In this document: positions 26,280 through 34,288 of the stretch, in pieces | Numbering within the stretch: the first letter of the stretch is position 1 | How the letters are laid out: every line of letters starts with the position of its first letter | Source of the DNA: Lachnospiraceae bacterium UBA7086 | GTDB lineage: Bacteria; Bacillota; Clostridia; Lachnospirales; Lachnospiraceae | DNA length: 64,000 nt | Direction: 5' to 3' | NCBI GenBank assembly: GCA_002492525.1 | Contig: DKZA01000022.1 | Span: 128,246 to 192,245 of the forward strand | Translations under genes and position numbers: made by a program | The notes under the pieces: generated by a model | Databases searched by the model: none | Seen by the model: only the letters and a program-made list of their open reading frames with translations | What the model was told of the DNA's origin: nothing

Positions 26280-27716
26280 TCAGGTATTTTCCTGACTGCA
26301 TAACAGTTCATTCATAATTACCGCTATTTTTTTGATTTTGTCCTCATTCATCTCATAGGTGGTAGGCAGATTCAGCCCCATTTTTGAAATCCTTTTGCTT
26401 ACTACACAGTCCTTTGCATATTCCCTGTATATTTCCATCTCGCTCAGCGGTGTAAAGAAAGGCCTTGCATCAATATTGTTTTCTTTAAGCTTTTGCAATA
26501 CTCCTTCTCTCTTATCTTCATCAACCAATGCAGAAACAAGCCAGGCTATCTTCTTCCTATCCTTAAAATTATTCTTCTGCATCCACACTCCCTGAATCTC
26601 CAGAAATACCTTTTGGTACTCTTCCTCAAGAGAATAACGCCAATTCAGGATTTCATCTATATGCTCTAACTGTGCCAACCCTATGGCGGCCTGTAGATTT
26701 GTCATCCTGTAATTAAACCCAACCACTTCATGATAGTACTTTCTCTCTCTGCTCATCCCATGATCACGCAGTATACGCATTTTCTCATTCAATGCATCAC
26801 TGTTCGTAACGCACATGCCGCCTTCGCCCGTGGTAATGACCTTATTCCCAAAAAAGGAAAAACACGATATGATTCCAAAGGACCCGACTTTTCTTCCATC
26901 CCATTCCGCACCATGTGCCTCTGCGCAATCCTCAACAATATATAAGTTATTTTTTTTTGCAATATCAGAAATTCTTCCCATATCACAGGGCTGTCCATAT
27001 ATATGTACCGGAATGACTGCCTTTGTCTTAGAAGTAACTGCTTTCTCTATCTCATTTGGATCAATGCACCAACTGTCTTTCTCAATATCCACAATTACAG
27101 GCGTTGCTCCGGTATAAATTACGGCATTAATAGTTGCTGCAAAAGTAATATCCGGTACAATTACTTCATCACCTTCTCCTATTCCCAATGCAGTCAGCGC
27201 TAAATGTAATGCTGTCGTACCATTTGATGTTGCAACGCCATATCTGACCCCGCAATATTTTGAAAAGGTTTCCTCAAACTGTGTCACATATTTCCCGGTA
27301 CTTGATATCCATGTGGAAAGAAATGCATCCATCAGATATTTATATTCGTTTCCGTTTAGCTGCGGCTGGGCCAATGCCATGTGCTGACTATCATTACATT
27401 CTGCATAATCTTTAATATGCATCTGCCCATCAACCAATGGAATCACTTTGATTTTCCACTCATATTGCTGAAATATTCTCTGCGCTTCTACCGGATCTGA
27501 TGCATATATGAAATTACGATTCATATATGTTTTTATATTTTCTTTGAGCCCTGCTCCATTCAGCAGTGCCCTTCTGATATCCCCGTCTGTAGCTACACCA
27601 ACTATCTTTTTATCATCATCAACAATAAATGCCGTACCTTTTGCACTATTATCAATGCATGTCATTACATCTTTTATCATTGAATTTTTACTGCAAATCA
27701 GTTTCGTGCAATCCAT
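26280..27716 (-). CDS. CBS-pair domain fused to a DegT-family sugar aminotransferase
   Basis: 478 aa, ATG at 27716 after AAGGAGAA. Residues about 5-118 are a CBS pair: MIKDVMTCIDNSAKGTAFIV, GVATDGDIRRALLNG and IKVIPLVDGQMHI. Residues about 120-478 are a DegT/DnrJ/EryC1 aminotransferase: QPQLNGNEYKYLMDAF, TWISSTGKYVTQFE, ATSNGTTALHLALTALGIG, YIVEDCAEAHGAEWDG and SCFSFFGNKVITTGEGGM with the PLP lysine. CBS pairs are familiar fused to the PtmE-type nucleotidyltransferase of legionaminate loci, not to the aminotransferase, so this fusion is notable. The CBS domain may sense a nucleotide and gate the enzyme. It is 39 nt from the formyltransferase fusion and 13 nt from the TIM-barrel gene. Confidence 0.88.
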   Translation of the reverse strand: MDCTKLICSKNSMIKDVMTCIDNSAKGTAFIVDDDKKIVGVATDGDIRRALLNGAGLKENIKTYMNRNFIYASDPVEAQRIFQQYEWKIKVIPLVDGQMHIKDYAECNDSQHMALAQPQLNGNEYKYLMDAFLSTWISSTGKYVTQFEETFSKYCGVRYGVATSNGTTALHLALTALGIGEGDEVIVPDITFAATINAVIYTGATPVIVDIEKDSWCIDPNEIEKAVTSKTKAVIPVHIYGQPCDMGRISDIAKKNNLYIVEDCAEAHGAEWDGRKVGSFGIISCFSFFGNKVITTGEGGMCVTNSDALNEKMRILRDHGMSRERKYYHEVVGFNYRMTNLQAAIGLAQLEHIDEILNWRYSLEEEYQKVFLEIQGVWMQKNNFKDRKKIAWLVSALVDEDKREGVLQKLKENNIDARPFFTPLSEMEIYREYAKDCVVSKRISKMGLNLPTTYEMNEDKIKKIAVIMNELLCSQENT

Positions 27717-27729
27717 TTTCTTCTCCTTA

Positions 27730-28587
27730 TTACACCCTCACATCCTGTATCAATGTCATACTTTGCACAATGTCTTCTATTTCGCCCACTGTTTCCAGCG
27801 TTACGTTAAGATCCGAATGGTATAATTTATAAAATTCTTTCAGAATCTCACTGTCTTCCTTCAATGGTTTATGTTCATCATAGATACCATTATTTTCACT
27901 TATATGTAGCCACCTGACATATTCTTTCAATTGATTACACTCTTTGGCATAATCTAATCCCAGCGTATTCGCCGAAACATGTAAATGCCCTAAATCCAAA
28001 AGCAGATTAAAATCCATTCTTTCTTTCATTTTCATGATGGATTCGCAGTCTGTCATCATCATATAGTTGTGATATGCAAACTGTCTGTAATTTTCTGCGT
28101 TCAGTACATTGTTCTCCAAAAAAAGCTCCATATCACATGCTGCACATAATTCGGATATATGACAAAAAGCATTACAAAATCTGTCATACGCCTCCAGCTC
28201 ATCATATACAATGCTTCCACTTAGCTTTTTACCGACTTCATTTTCATTAATTTCTACTAAAAACCCCGCATGTATAGATAACGATTTACAATCTAATCTT
28301 TTCATTATCTCAATGCAACGCTCGTAATGCTCTATAGACTGCCGGTAAATCCTGTCGTTACAGGAAGCCAGATTGACTACAAACGGAACTTTCGGCGGAG
28401 GGAAATATGCATGACAGGCATATTGCAGATAACAGTTCTTCTTCAGCATCTTAAGATCATGCTCTATCTCATCGTAATAATCAGTTCCTCCTGACAGTTC
28501 TATATTTTGAATCCCCTTCTCTGCCAAACAATGGATAACCTCAGCAATACTGTTTTCTTTCACACAGGATGATGAAACATATATCAT
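27730..28587 (-). CDS. Xylose-isomerase-like TIM-barrel sugar isomerase/epimerase
   Basis: 285 aa, ATG at 28587 after AGAGGT. It follows the AP-endonuclease 2/xylose-isomerase-like TIM-barrel pattern (PF01261): YVSSSCVKENSIAEVIHCLA, IQNIELSGGTDYYDEI, CKSLSIHAGFLVEI, MELFLENNVLNAENY, LLLDLGHLHVSANTLG, RWLHISENNGIYDEHKPL and NVTLETVGEIEDIV. The conserved H, E, D-x-x-H, H and E are placed as metal ligands. In this operon it could supply the epimerase step normally done by NeuC or LegG, which are missing, but NeuC hydrolyses UDP-sugars with an unrelated GT-B fold, so substitution is a hypothesis. The start of the next gene follows in 13 nt. Confidence 0.74.
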   Translation of the reverse strand: MIYVSSSCVKENSIAEVIHCLAEKGIQNIELSGGTDYYDEIEHDLKMLKKNCYLQYACHAYFPPPKVPFVVNLASCNDRIYRQSIEHYERCIEIMKRLDCKSLSIHAGFLVEINENEVGKKLSGSIVYDELEAYDRFCNAFCHISELCAACDMELFLENNVLNAENYRQFAYHNYMMMTDCESIMKMKERMDFNLLLDLGHLHVSANTLGLDYAKECNQLKEYVRWLHISENNGIYDEHKPLKEDSEILKEFYKLYHSDLNVTLETVGEIEDIVQSMTLIQDVRV

Positions 28588-28590
28588 AAT

Positions 28591-29430
28591 TTACCTCTTC
28601 TGAATCGCTATACTTACATGATCTCCTATTGGAAATGGAATAATATCATCTGACGCTTCATCGACAAATTCTCTTACTGCTTCCTTCACACCGTCAAATC
28701 CTTGAGAAAAATAGTCGTGAACTGTTATGATTCCGCCCTTTACCATGGAAGGATAAAAAAAACGGAGGCCTTCTAGCGTGGGCTTGTATAAATCCATGTC
28801 TAAATTCACATAGCAAAATTTATCATGAATCCCTTTGGCGGTTTCCGGAAAATATCCCTTTTTAATAATACAGTTTTCCGGATATTGCATTTTATTAAGC
28901 ACAAGCGCTTCAGAAGTAATATTCAAATGCCCCGCCCGTGCATCGGAAAAGCAATTTTTTTCTTCAAAAACAATATCCCTCTGGTCAAATCCTTCAAAAG
29001 TATCAAATAAATACAATTTCCTATCCGGAAAACTCTTGTTGATCAATGAGGCAAATTCTCCCTGAAACACCCCCGCCTCAGCTACACATCCTGCAATATT
29101 TTTTTTATATATAATTGATGCAAAATCTTCACAAAACTTTCTTCTTGGGATTACATTCAAATCAATATATTGTGTATTAATCTTTTGTTCCGGTATTCCC
29201 AGTTCCAGTAATTGATTCCTGATTGCTTCCATCGCCGAAGTGGAAACAATGATTATTTGATCCCAGATCAAGTTCTCTATATCATTGGAGCCAATAATTG
29301 GTATGTCATCAATATTCCCACCCTGTTTATTCACATCATTATCTGCAAACGCAACTATTTGATACTTTTTCTTTATCTCCTCATATATTGTTCTTCCCGA
29401 TGTTGTTGCTCCAAAAACAACTGCCTTCAT
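28591..29430 (-). CDS. TylF/MycF-like O-methyltransferase with N-terminal Rossmann module
   Basis: 279 aa, ATG at 29430 with AGGAGGG upstream. Residues 1-95 are the recurring module (KAVVFGATTSGRTIYEEI, AFADNDVNKQGGN, IIIVSTSAMEAI). The rest matches the TylF (macrocin O-methyltransferase) family: IAGCVAEAGVFQGEFASLI (SAM loop), LYLFDTFEGFDQRDI, YVNLDMDLYKPTLEGL (metal-binding acidic residues) and GGIITVHDYFSQGFDGVK. TylF methylates the 2'-OH or 3'-OH of deoxysugars in a metal-dependent way, and homologues occur in glycan loci. It lies 3 nt from the TIM-barrel gene and 13 nt from the NeuB-type synthase, indicating operon coupling. A methylated nonulosonate is a reasonable but unproven product. 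Confidence 0.82.
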   Translation of the reverse strand: MKAVVFGATTSGRTIYEEIKKKYQIVAFADNDVNKQGGNIDDIPIIGSNDIENLIWDQIIIVSTSAMEAIRNQLLELGIPEQKINTQYIDLNVIPRRKFCEDFASIIYKKNIAGCVAEAGVFQGEFASLINKSFPDRKLYLFDTFEGFDQRDIVFEEKNCFSDARAGHLNITSEALVLNKMQYPENCIIKKGYFPETAKGIHDKFCYVNLDMDLYKPTLEGLRFFYPSMVKGGIITVHDYFSQGFDGVKEAVREFVDEASDDIIPFPIGDHVSIAIQKR

Positions 29431-29443
29431 GTATTTATCCCTC

Positions 29444-30511
29444 CTAATGCACGCCTATAATATCATTGACTTTATAGTCTTTCTCGGCAGTTTGTCCGAT
29501 CACACAATCAAAATACAAAGCTGAAATCCCCACCCCATTCGTCCTTTTTGCTACAATATTTTCAGTATCAAACCGTTCTCCCCTTCTTATCTGCTTTGAT
29601 GCAACCAGACATTTCTGTAATGACTTTCTTGTCATCTGTTCAGAATATGACGGCATTTTCACTCCATCACCCAAGTACCTTTCAACACGTCTGATATCCG
29701 ATACCAGCTGCTTTAACTCTTCTGGTGTGACAGATGCCTTATGATCAGGTCCCTCCATGTTTTTATCCAGCGTAAAATGTTTTTCTATGACCTTTGCACC
29801 AACTGCAACAGCATAGGGAGAAGCCCCCACTCCCTGTGAATGATCCGAATAACCCACTAAAATATCAAATGTCTCCTTAAATGTACGGATTACATTTATA
29901 TTTGCCTCAACATCCTGAATTGGATAATTCGCTGTACACTGTAGCAAAACAACATCCTTATTAAGGGGATATATCGCCTCTATTGCACGCTGCACTTCCT
30001 CTAAATAACACATTCCTGCTGAAAGAATAATTGGTTTTCCTTTTTCTGCTACCTGCCTTAAAAACTGTATATTTGTCAGATCAGTTGCTGCTACCTTAAA
30101 TGCAGATACTCCTAACGCATCCAATTCATCAAGGCTTACCTTTTCAAACGGTGTGGAAAGAAATATAATATTTTTCCTTCTGCAATAATCCATCAATTCT
30201 TTGGTCTGCTCTTTGGTCACTTCCAGGCGTTTCAGCATATCATACTGTGACTCCCCACTATTCGTGGTAACTTTTTGATAGGGAGCTTTTTCAATATTTT
30301 GCAAGATAAGATGCTCCGCCTTAAAAGTTTGAAATTTGACCGCATCTGCTCCTGCCTCAGATGCCACATCAATCATTTCCCGGGCAATCTCCATATTCCC
30401 ATTATGATTTACTCCCGCTTCAGCAATAATAAAAACTCTTTCCTGCTCCGATATCGTTCTGTTTTCTATTTGAAACTGCCTGTTAAATGTCTGTCTTATA
30501 TTTTGTGTCAC
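29444..30511 (-). CDS. neuB: NeuB-family nonulosonic acid synthase
   Basis: 355 aa from a GTG at 30511 with AAAGGA 8 nt upstream; the longer in-frame extension overlaps the upstream gene and lacks a site. NeuB signatures are RVFIIAEAGVNHNGNMEIA, GADAVKFQTFKAEHLI, SAGMCYLEEVQRAIEAI, LVGYSDHSQGVGASPYAVA and VIEKHFTLDKNMEGPDHKAS. The last 60 residues are the C-terminal SAF (antifreeze-like) domain (CLVASKQIRRGERFD, NGVGISALYFDCVIG). The enzyme condenses phosphoenolpyruvate with a six-carbon N-acyl sugar to form a nine-carbon keto acid. Partner genes for CMP activation are in the same operon, while a NeuC, LegG or PseG hydrolase is not visible, so the aldose substrate is unknown. Confidence 0.92.
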   Translation of the reverse strand: MTQNIRQTFNRQFQIENRTISEQERVFIIAEAGVNHNGNMEIAREMIDVASEAGADAVKFQTFKAEHLILQNIEKAPYQKVTTNSGESQYDMLKRLEVTKEQTKELMDYCRRKNIIFLSTPFEKVSLDELDALGVSAFKVAATDLTNIQFLRQVAEKGKPIILSAGMCYLEEVQRAIEAIYPLNKDVVLLQCTANYPIQDVEANINVIRTFKETFDILVGYSDHSQGVGASPYAVAVGAKVIEKHFTLDKNMEGPDHKASVTPEELKQLVSDIRRVERYLGDGVKMPSYSEQMTRKSLQKCLVASKQIRRGERFDTENIVAKRTNGVGISALYFDCVIGQTAEKDYKVNDIIGVH

Positions 30512-30557
30512 AATATATGTCCTTTCTGTTATTCCCTGTAATCGAATACCATTACAT

Positions 30558-31916
30558 TTATTCAACGACTTCCATGCTCTGTATCATAATCGGCTTTCCC
30601 GTCTGCTCATACATCTGCACAATACTGCTTCCGTCCCCATAATACGCATCGCTCAACACAATCGCCCGATCAACATCACTGGTATCATCATAAATTCCCC
30701 ATCCTTCTTCGCGATACTTTGTGACAATCTTGTCATATTCTATCCAAAGCTGCGGACGCATACTTTCTACAGTTGCCTTTATTAAGGGATGTGGACGCCA
30801 CAAAAGAGCAACTTCCTCCTGATTTGCCTTAAATGCATTAAACACATACTCCATTTTGGTCAGCATTTCCTCGCCATATCGCAACAACGCCGTAATACTT
30901 GTATTGTAGAAAATAATCTTTTTCCAACTTCCATCCGGTTTCTCGATAATCTTCAGCCATTCCTGCGGCACGTCCAAATCTTCTTTTTGAGTACCCATCA
31001 CTTTATCAATTTTCGGCGAGCCAAGTCCTAAAATTTTTGTGTCCCAGTACTTTCTAACTGCCTCGCTATGATCATTCATCATCTCCATCAAAACCTTAAT
31101 GTATACCTGCCTCATCTCTTCTGACTGAACAATCACTTTATCTACATGAAATATGGCCGGCACATTGCAGAAATGCTTCATATTCTCTATTGCTTCATCG
31201 TCCTCCGGTCGAACTTCTGCCAATATGAAATAAGGTATATATACTAAATTAGAGGTGTATTTTTTTAAATTTTTTGAAAAGAAAAACGGCGGCACACTTG
31301 TTACAAAATTATATTCATCATAAGGATTATGAATAAATATCATATCCGGTTTCCGCCCCTCAAAATCATACTCATCATATTTCGTAATCGGAACATAATC
31401 CGGATACAGATCTCCCTCATAGTGCATTTCCTTGAAACTGCCATCGGGATTCTTATCATAATAGGGAATCGGAATCACATAAGCATCACATGCCGGATCT
31501 TCGTCAGCCGCCATCCAAACACTTTCCAAGCTGTCCCACATACTTGCCTTATAAGGTAAAAACACAACCTCTTTTCTTATCACAATGTCATTTTTTAAAC
31601 TGTTTTGTACCCGGATCAGTTTCTGTCTCAACAATTTATATGTTTTGTTGGCGTTTACATCCTTCAGCTCTGTCAAATCCTTGTGAATCTGATAAATCAA
31701 CTCACAGTAGTCCTCCAATACTGCAACTGTAGGATGCTTCTCACCCTCTGTCTCTTCAATCAATGTTCCAATGGCAATCCCGCCGTTTTGACAATCTTCC
31801 AAAAGTTCCGCTGCAGACCGTATATTTCCCTGGCTAATATCGTTTTTAACCTGATTATGTGCTTCCTCTATCTGCTTAATCAGCTCCTCTGCCTGCTGTT
31901 TCTGCGCTATTCTCAT
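30558..31916 (-). CDS. CDP-glycerol glycerophosphotransferase-like GT-B protein with N-terminal coiled coil
   Basis: 452 aa, ATG at 31916 after AGGGG. Residues about 1-110 are highly charged and helical (QAEELIKQIEEAHNQVKND), a likely coiled coil. The GT-B part has EVVFLPYKASMWDSLESVWM, YVIPIPYYDKNPDGS, ILAEVRPEDDEAIENM, KIIFYNTSITALLRYGEEM, ALLWRPHPLIKATVESM (H-P motif) and VLSDAYYGDGSSIVQMYEQT (matching the D-Y-S-S motif of TagF). No membrane segment is seen. It may transfer glycerol phosphate or a related group to the glycan. It is the first gene of the locus, 166 nt from the candidate sigma-D promoter at 32082-32108. Confidence 0.7.
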   Translation of the reverse strand: MRIAQKQQAEELIKQIEEAHNQVKNDISQGNIRSAAELLEDCQNGGIAIGTLIEETEGEKHPTVAVLEDYCELIYQIHKDLTELKDVNANKTYKLLRQKLIRVQNSLKNDIVIRKEVVFLPYKASMWDSLESVWMAADEDPACDAYVIPIPYYDKNPDGSFKEMHYEGDLYPDYVPITKYDEYDFEGRKPDMIFIHNPYDEYNFVTSVPPFFFSKNLKKYTSNLVYIPYFILAEVRPEDDEAIENMKHFCNVPAIFHVDKVIVQSEEMRQVYIKVLMEMMNDHSEAVRKYWDTKILGLGSPKIDKVMGTQKEDLDVPQEWLKIIEKPDGSWKKIIFYNTSITALLRYGEEMLTKMEYVFNAFKANQEEVALLWRPHPLIKATVESMRPQLWIEYDKIVTKYREEGWGIYDDTSDVDRAIVLSDAYYGDGSSIVQMYEQTGKPIMIQSMEVVE

Positions 31917-32081
31917 GGATTACCCCTATTCTCGAAACGTTTTGCTCCCGACAAATCAAAGTCCGTAATCAAAAAAATCCATTAGTGCAATAAATGCAAT
32001 AACAGATTTTATGATCAAACTAACCTATCTCTGCATCCATGCAACTATTCCACAATCCTTGTTCAAATCTTATCATATTAT

Positions 32082-32108
32082 ATATCGACTGAAAAGTTGA
32101 AAATATTA
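32082..32108 (-). promoter_or_regulatory. Sigma-D (sigma-28) promoter candidate for the glycan operon
   Basis: Read on the minus strand: TAAT (32105-32108), 15 nt spacer, GTCGATAT (32082-32089). The clostridial/Bacillus sigma-D consensus is TAAA-N15-GCCGATAT, so there are two mismatches. It lies 166 nt upstream of the first glycan gene. The other three sigma-D promoters in the window fit better. An overlapping TATAAT on the same strand (within 32079-32084) could serve sigma-A, but has no good -35. Confidence 0.5.
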
Positions 32109-32346
32109 GGTGATAATTCTGAGTAGCTCTAAAGAATACAATAATACATAATTCGTTTATATCATATCGCGTAAACGTTGAAATACTGCTATGTCAAGCA
32201 TCCGCGAAACCATGATGACAATCTGAATGTATTCCTCGCCATAAACATGACATTTTACGTTTTTCATATTACGTTAATTTTAAATTCCATTTTATTCCAA
32301 TTTTATATTTTTTGTTTATTTCTATTCCTTTTACTATTAAATAATG

Positions 32347-32397
32347 TAAGGTTAAAAGTAACATTACTTAAGTAAACGTATATAAACCGTAACCTTA
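32347..32397. promoter_or_regulatory. Operator-like inverted repeats upstream of the XRE regulator
   Basis: TAAGGTTA (32347-32354) and TAACCTTA (32390-32397) form an exact 8-bp inverted repeat. Between them AAGTAA (32356-32361) and TTACTT (32364-32369) form a second palindrome, and AAGTAA recurs at 32370-32375. They lie 45-95 nt before the regulator's ATG and could be its autoregulatory sites; no binding is shown. Confidence 0.4.
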
Positions 32398-32441
32398 ACA
32401 CAATTATTTATCTATCTACATTTTTACTTTCGGAGAAAACT

Positions 32442-32801
32442 ATGGAATTTGGTGAATTTCTGGCTAAACTGCGCAGAGAAAAAGGATTTTATCAAAAAGA
32501 AGTTGCCGCTTATCTGAATGTGACTGTCGCTACGATTTCCAACTATGAGAAAGGCGTACACTTACCCGACCTTGTCACGCTCGTCAAACTGGCTGACTTC
32601 TATGACGTATCTACAGACTATCTCTTACAGAGAACCAAGTATAAAGCAAGTATCCGCACTCTGAACAAACGGTTATCTGCCGATTATACAATTAGCGATC
32701 TCATGAATACAACCTTGGAACTTGATCGACGCAATACCAACGCTTTATTGGATTATTATGAACTGTTAAAACTCCGCAACTCTATCAGCCATGTAAAATA
32801 A
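32442..32801 (+). CDS. XRE-family helix-turn-helix transcriptional regulator
   Basis: 119 aa, ATG at 32442 with CGGAG about 8 nt upstream. Residues 1-65 are a Cro/C1-type HTH: EFGEFLAKLRREKGFYQKEV, AAYLNVTVATISNYEKGVHL and LVTLVKLADFYDVSTDYLL, the usual SinR/XRE pattern. The C-terminal 45 residues (ADYTISDLMNTTLELDRRNT) are helical and may dimerise. It is transcribed away from the glycan locus and towards the flagellin-glycosylation genes. By family it is a repressor or switch; its position between the two gene sets suggests it controls one of them, but the targets are unknown. Confidence 0.85.
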   Translation: MEFGEFLAKLRREKGFYQKEVAAYLNVTVATISNYEKGVHLPDLVTLVKLADFYDVSTDYLLQRTKYKASIRTLNKRLSADYTISDLMNTTLELDRRNTNALLDYYELLKLRNSISHVK

Positions 32802-33071
32802 AGTTCTTATTGTCCTGAAATCCAGGAGACCTTTTACATATTATCATCTATATGTAATTTGTCGCATCTTGCATATCATTTTGTTGTGCAAAACAACATA
32901 ATATCCTATTTTGTATATTATGTCTGGCTCTTCATAACCCAACATACATTTACATTTCTTTTTCCTGTCCAATCAACCAAATCTATGATAAACTGTATAC
33001 AGCACATTTCTCATCAAATCCTGCATTGATTGCATGACACTATAGATAACATACCACCATGGAGTCCTGTT

Positions 33072-34274
33072 ATGACTATATTATACATTGAATGGAACAG
33101 CTTTGGCAACGAAGACATGAAAGAGGCCTTTCAGGCAGAAGGCCATACTCTGATCTGTTTTCCCTTCTCCAATAAAGAAGGCCGGCATGACGAGATGGTA
33201 GAGTCTTCCCTTATGGAAGTGTTGCGGCACAAAAGCCCTGATATCGTCTTTTCTTTTAATTATTTCCCATTGGTCTCTAATGTCTGTAAAAAAGCGGATA
33301 TCCCCTATATTTCCTGGATTTATGACAGTCCTTACGTGATGCTCTATTCCTACACGGTCATCAATCCCTGCAATACCATCTATGTGTTCGACAAGGCCCT
33401 GTGTCAGGAATTTAACCAATCCGGTATTTCTACCGTACACTATCTGCCCATGGCCGCCAATACTGACAGACTGGATCGTTTGTCTCCCGCCTGTACGGAA
33501 CCCGCACAGAGGAAACCTGTTGTTTCCTCTGCACTTACACTGCCGCAGAGTCCCGCCCGATACGAGATTTCTTTTGTTGGTTCCCTTTATACCGAAAAAC
33601 ATAACTTCTTTGAGCGTATGACTACCCTAAGTGACTATACCAAGGGCTATCTGGATGCTCTGATGTCCATGCAGATGCAGGTTCAGGGTTATAACTTCAT
33701 TCAGGACTCATTGTCTCCTATTATGGAAGACTTGTATCATTCACTCCCCATGGACCCTAACACGGATGGTGTAGAGACAAGAGAATACCTCTATTCCCAA
33801 TATGTGATCAACCGTAAGATCACCGGGCTTGAACGCGCTGACCTGCTTAAGGCTATCACCGAACACCACTCTCTCGACCTGTTTACCCACGATAAGAATT
33901 ATTCCCTGCCAAACCTGATCAACCACGGCCCCGTGGACAATGTGACACAAATGCCTCTGGTCTTTAAACAAAGTAAAATAAATCTGAACATTTCCCTGCG
34001 CAGTATCAAAAGCGGGATCCCGCAGCGTGCCTTTGACATCATGGGCAGCGGCGGATTTCTCCTGAGTAATTATCAGGCCGATTTTCTGGACGATTTCATT
34101 CCGGGAGAAGATTTTGATTATTATGAAAGCAAAGAGGATTTGCTTGCCAAAATTGATTATTATCTGGCTCATGATGATGTGCGCCGGGCCATCGCAGGAA
34201 GCGGCCATAACAAGATAGCCGCCTCCCACACTTACCGGCACAGAGTACGGGAAATGCTCAGTCAGCTCCCATAA
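33072..34274 (+). CDS. CgeB-like (DUF3880) glycosyltransferase
   Basis: 400 aa. The ATG at 33072 has GGAG 7 nt upstream and replaces a longer in-frame start at 33030. The N-terminal DUF3880-like part has TILYIEWNSFGNEDMKEAF, DIVFSFNYFPLVSNVC and PYISWIYDSPYVMLY. The C-terminal part is a Glyco_trans_1_2/CgeB domain: KINLNISLRSIKSGIPQRAF, DIMGSGGFLLSNYQADFLDD and AASHTYRHRVREML. CgeB-type enzymes glycosylate spore or flagellar surfaces. A close paralogue lies at 47007-48200, with the conserved GGFLL-NYQA motif in both. The pair brackets the flagellin, FliD and FliS genes, so flagellin O-glycosylation is the favoured role. Donor sugar unknown. Confidence 0.76.
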   Translation: MTILYIEWNSFGNEDMKEAFQAEGHTLICFPFSNKEGRHDEMVESSLMEVLRHKSPDIVFSFNYFPLVSNVCKKADIPYISWIYDSPYVMLYSYTVINPCNTIYVFDKALCQEFNQSGISTVHYLPMAANTDRLDRLSPACTEPAQRKPVVSSALTLPQSPARYEISFVGSLYTEKHNFFERMTTLSDYTKGYLDALMSMQMQVQGYNFIQDSLSPIMEDLYHSLPMDPNTDGVETREYLYSQYVINRKITGLERADLLKAITEHHSLDLFTHDKNYSLPNLINHGPVDNVTQMPLVFKQSKINLNISLRSIKSGIPQRAFDIMGSGGFLLSNYQADFLDDFIPGEDFDYYESKEDLLAKIDYYLAHDDVRRAIAGSGHNKIAASHTYRHRVREMLSQLP

Positions 34275-34288
34275 CTATCGGAACCTGT

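Larger units (their letters stand above)
31917..32441. other. Divergent intergenic region between glycan operon and XRE regulator
   Basis: 525 bases with no convincing open frame, AT-rich, especially from 32150 to 32440. It holds the sigma-D-like promoter of the glycan operon (32082-32108) and, on the other side, the inverted repeats upstream of the regulator gene (32347-32397). I see no RNA gene. The two control elements make this the likely switch region for both transcripts. Confidence 0.5.

Noticed and set aside
32802..33071. Promoter or RNA gene before the CgeB-like gene
   Set aside because: An imperfect GTTGT/ACAAC hairpin and a TATGAT box are present, but no matching -35 or conserved structure could be supported.
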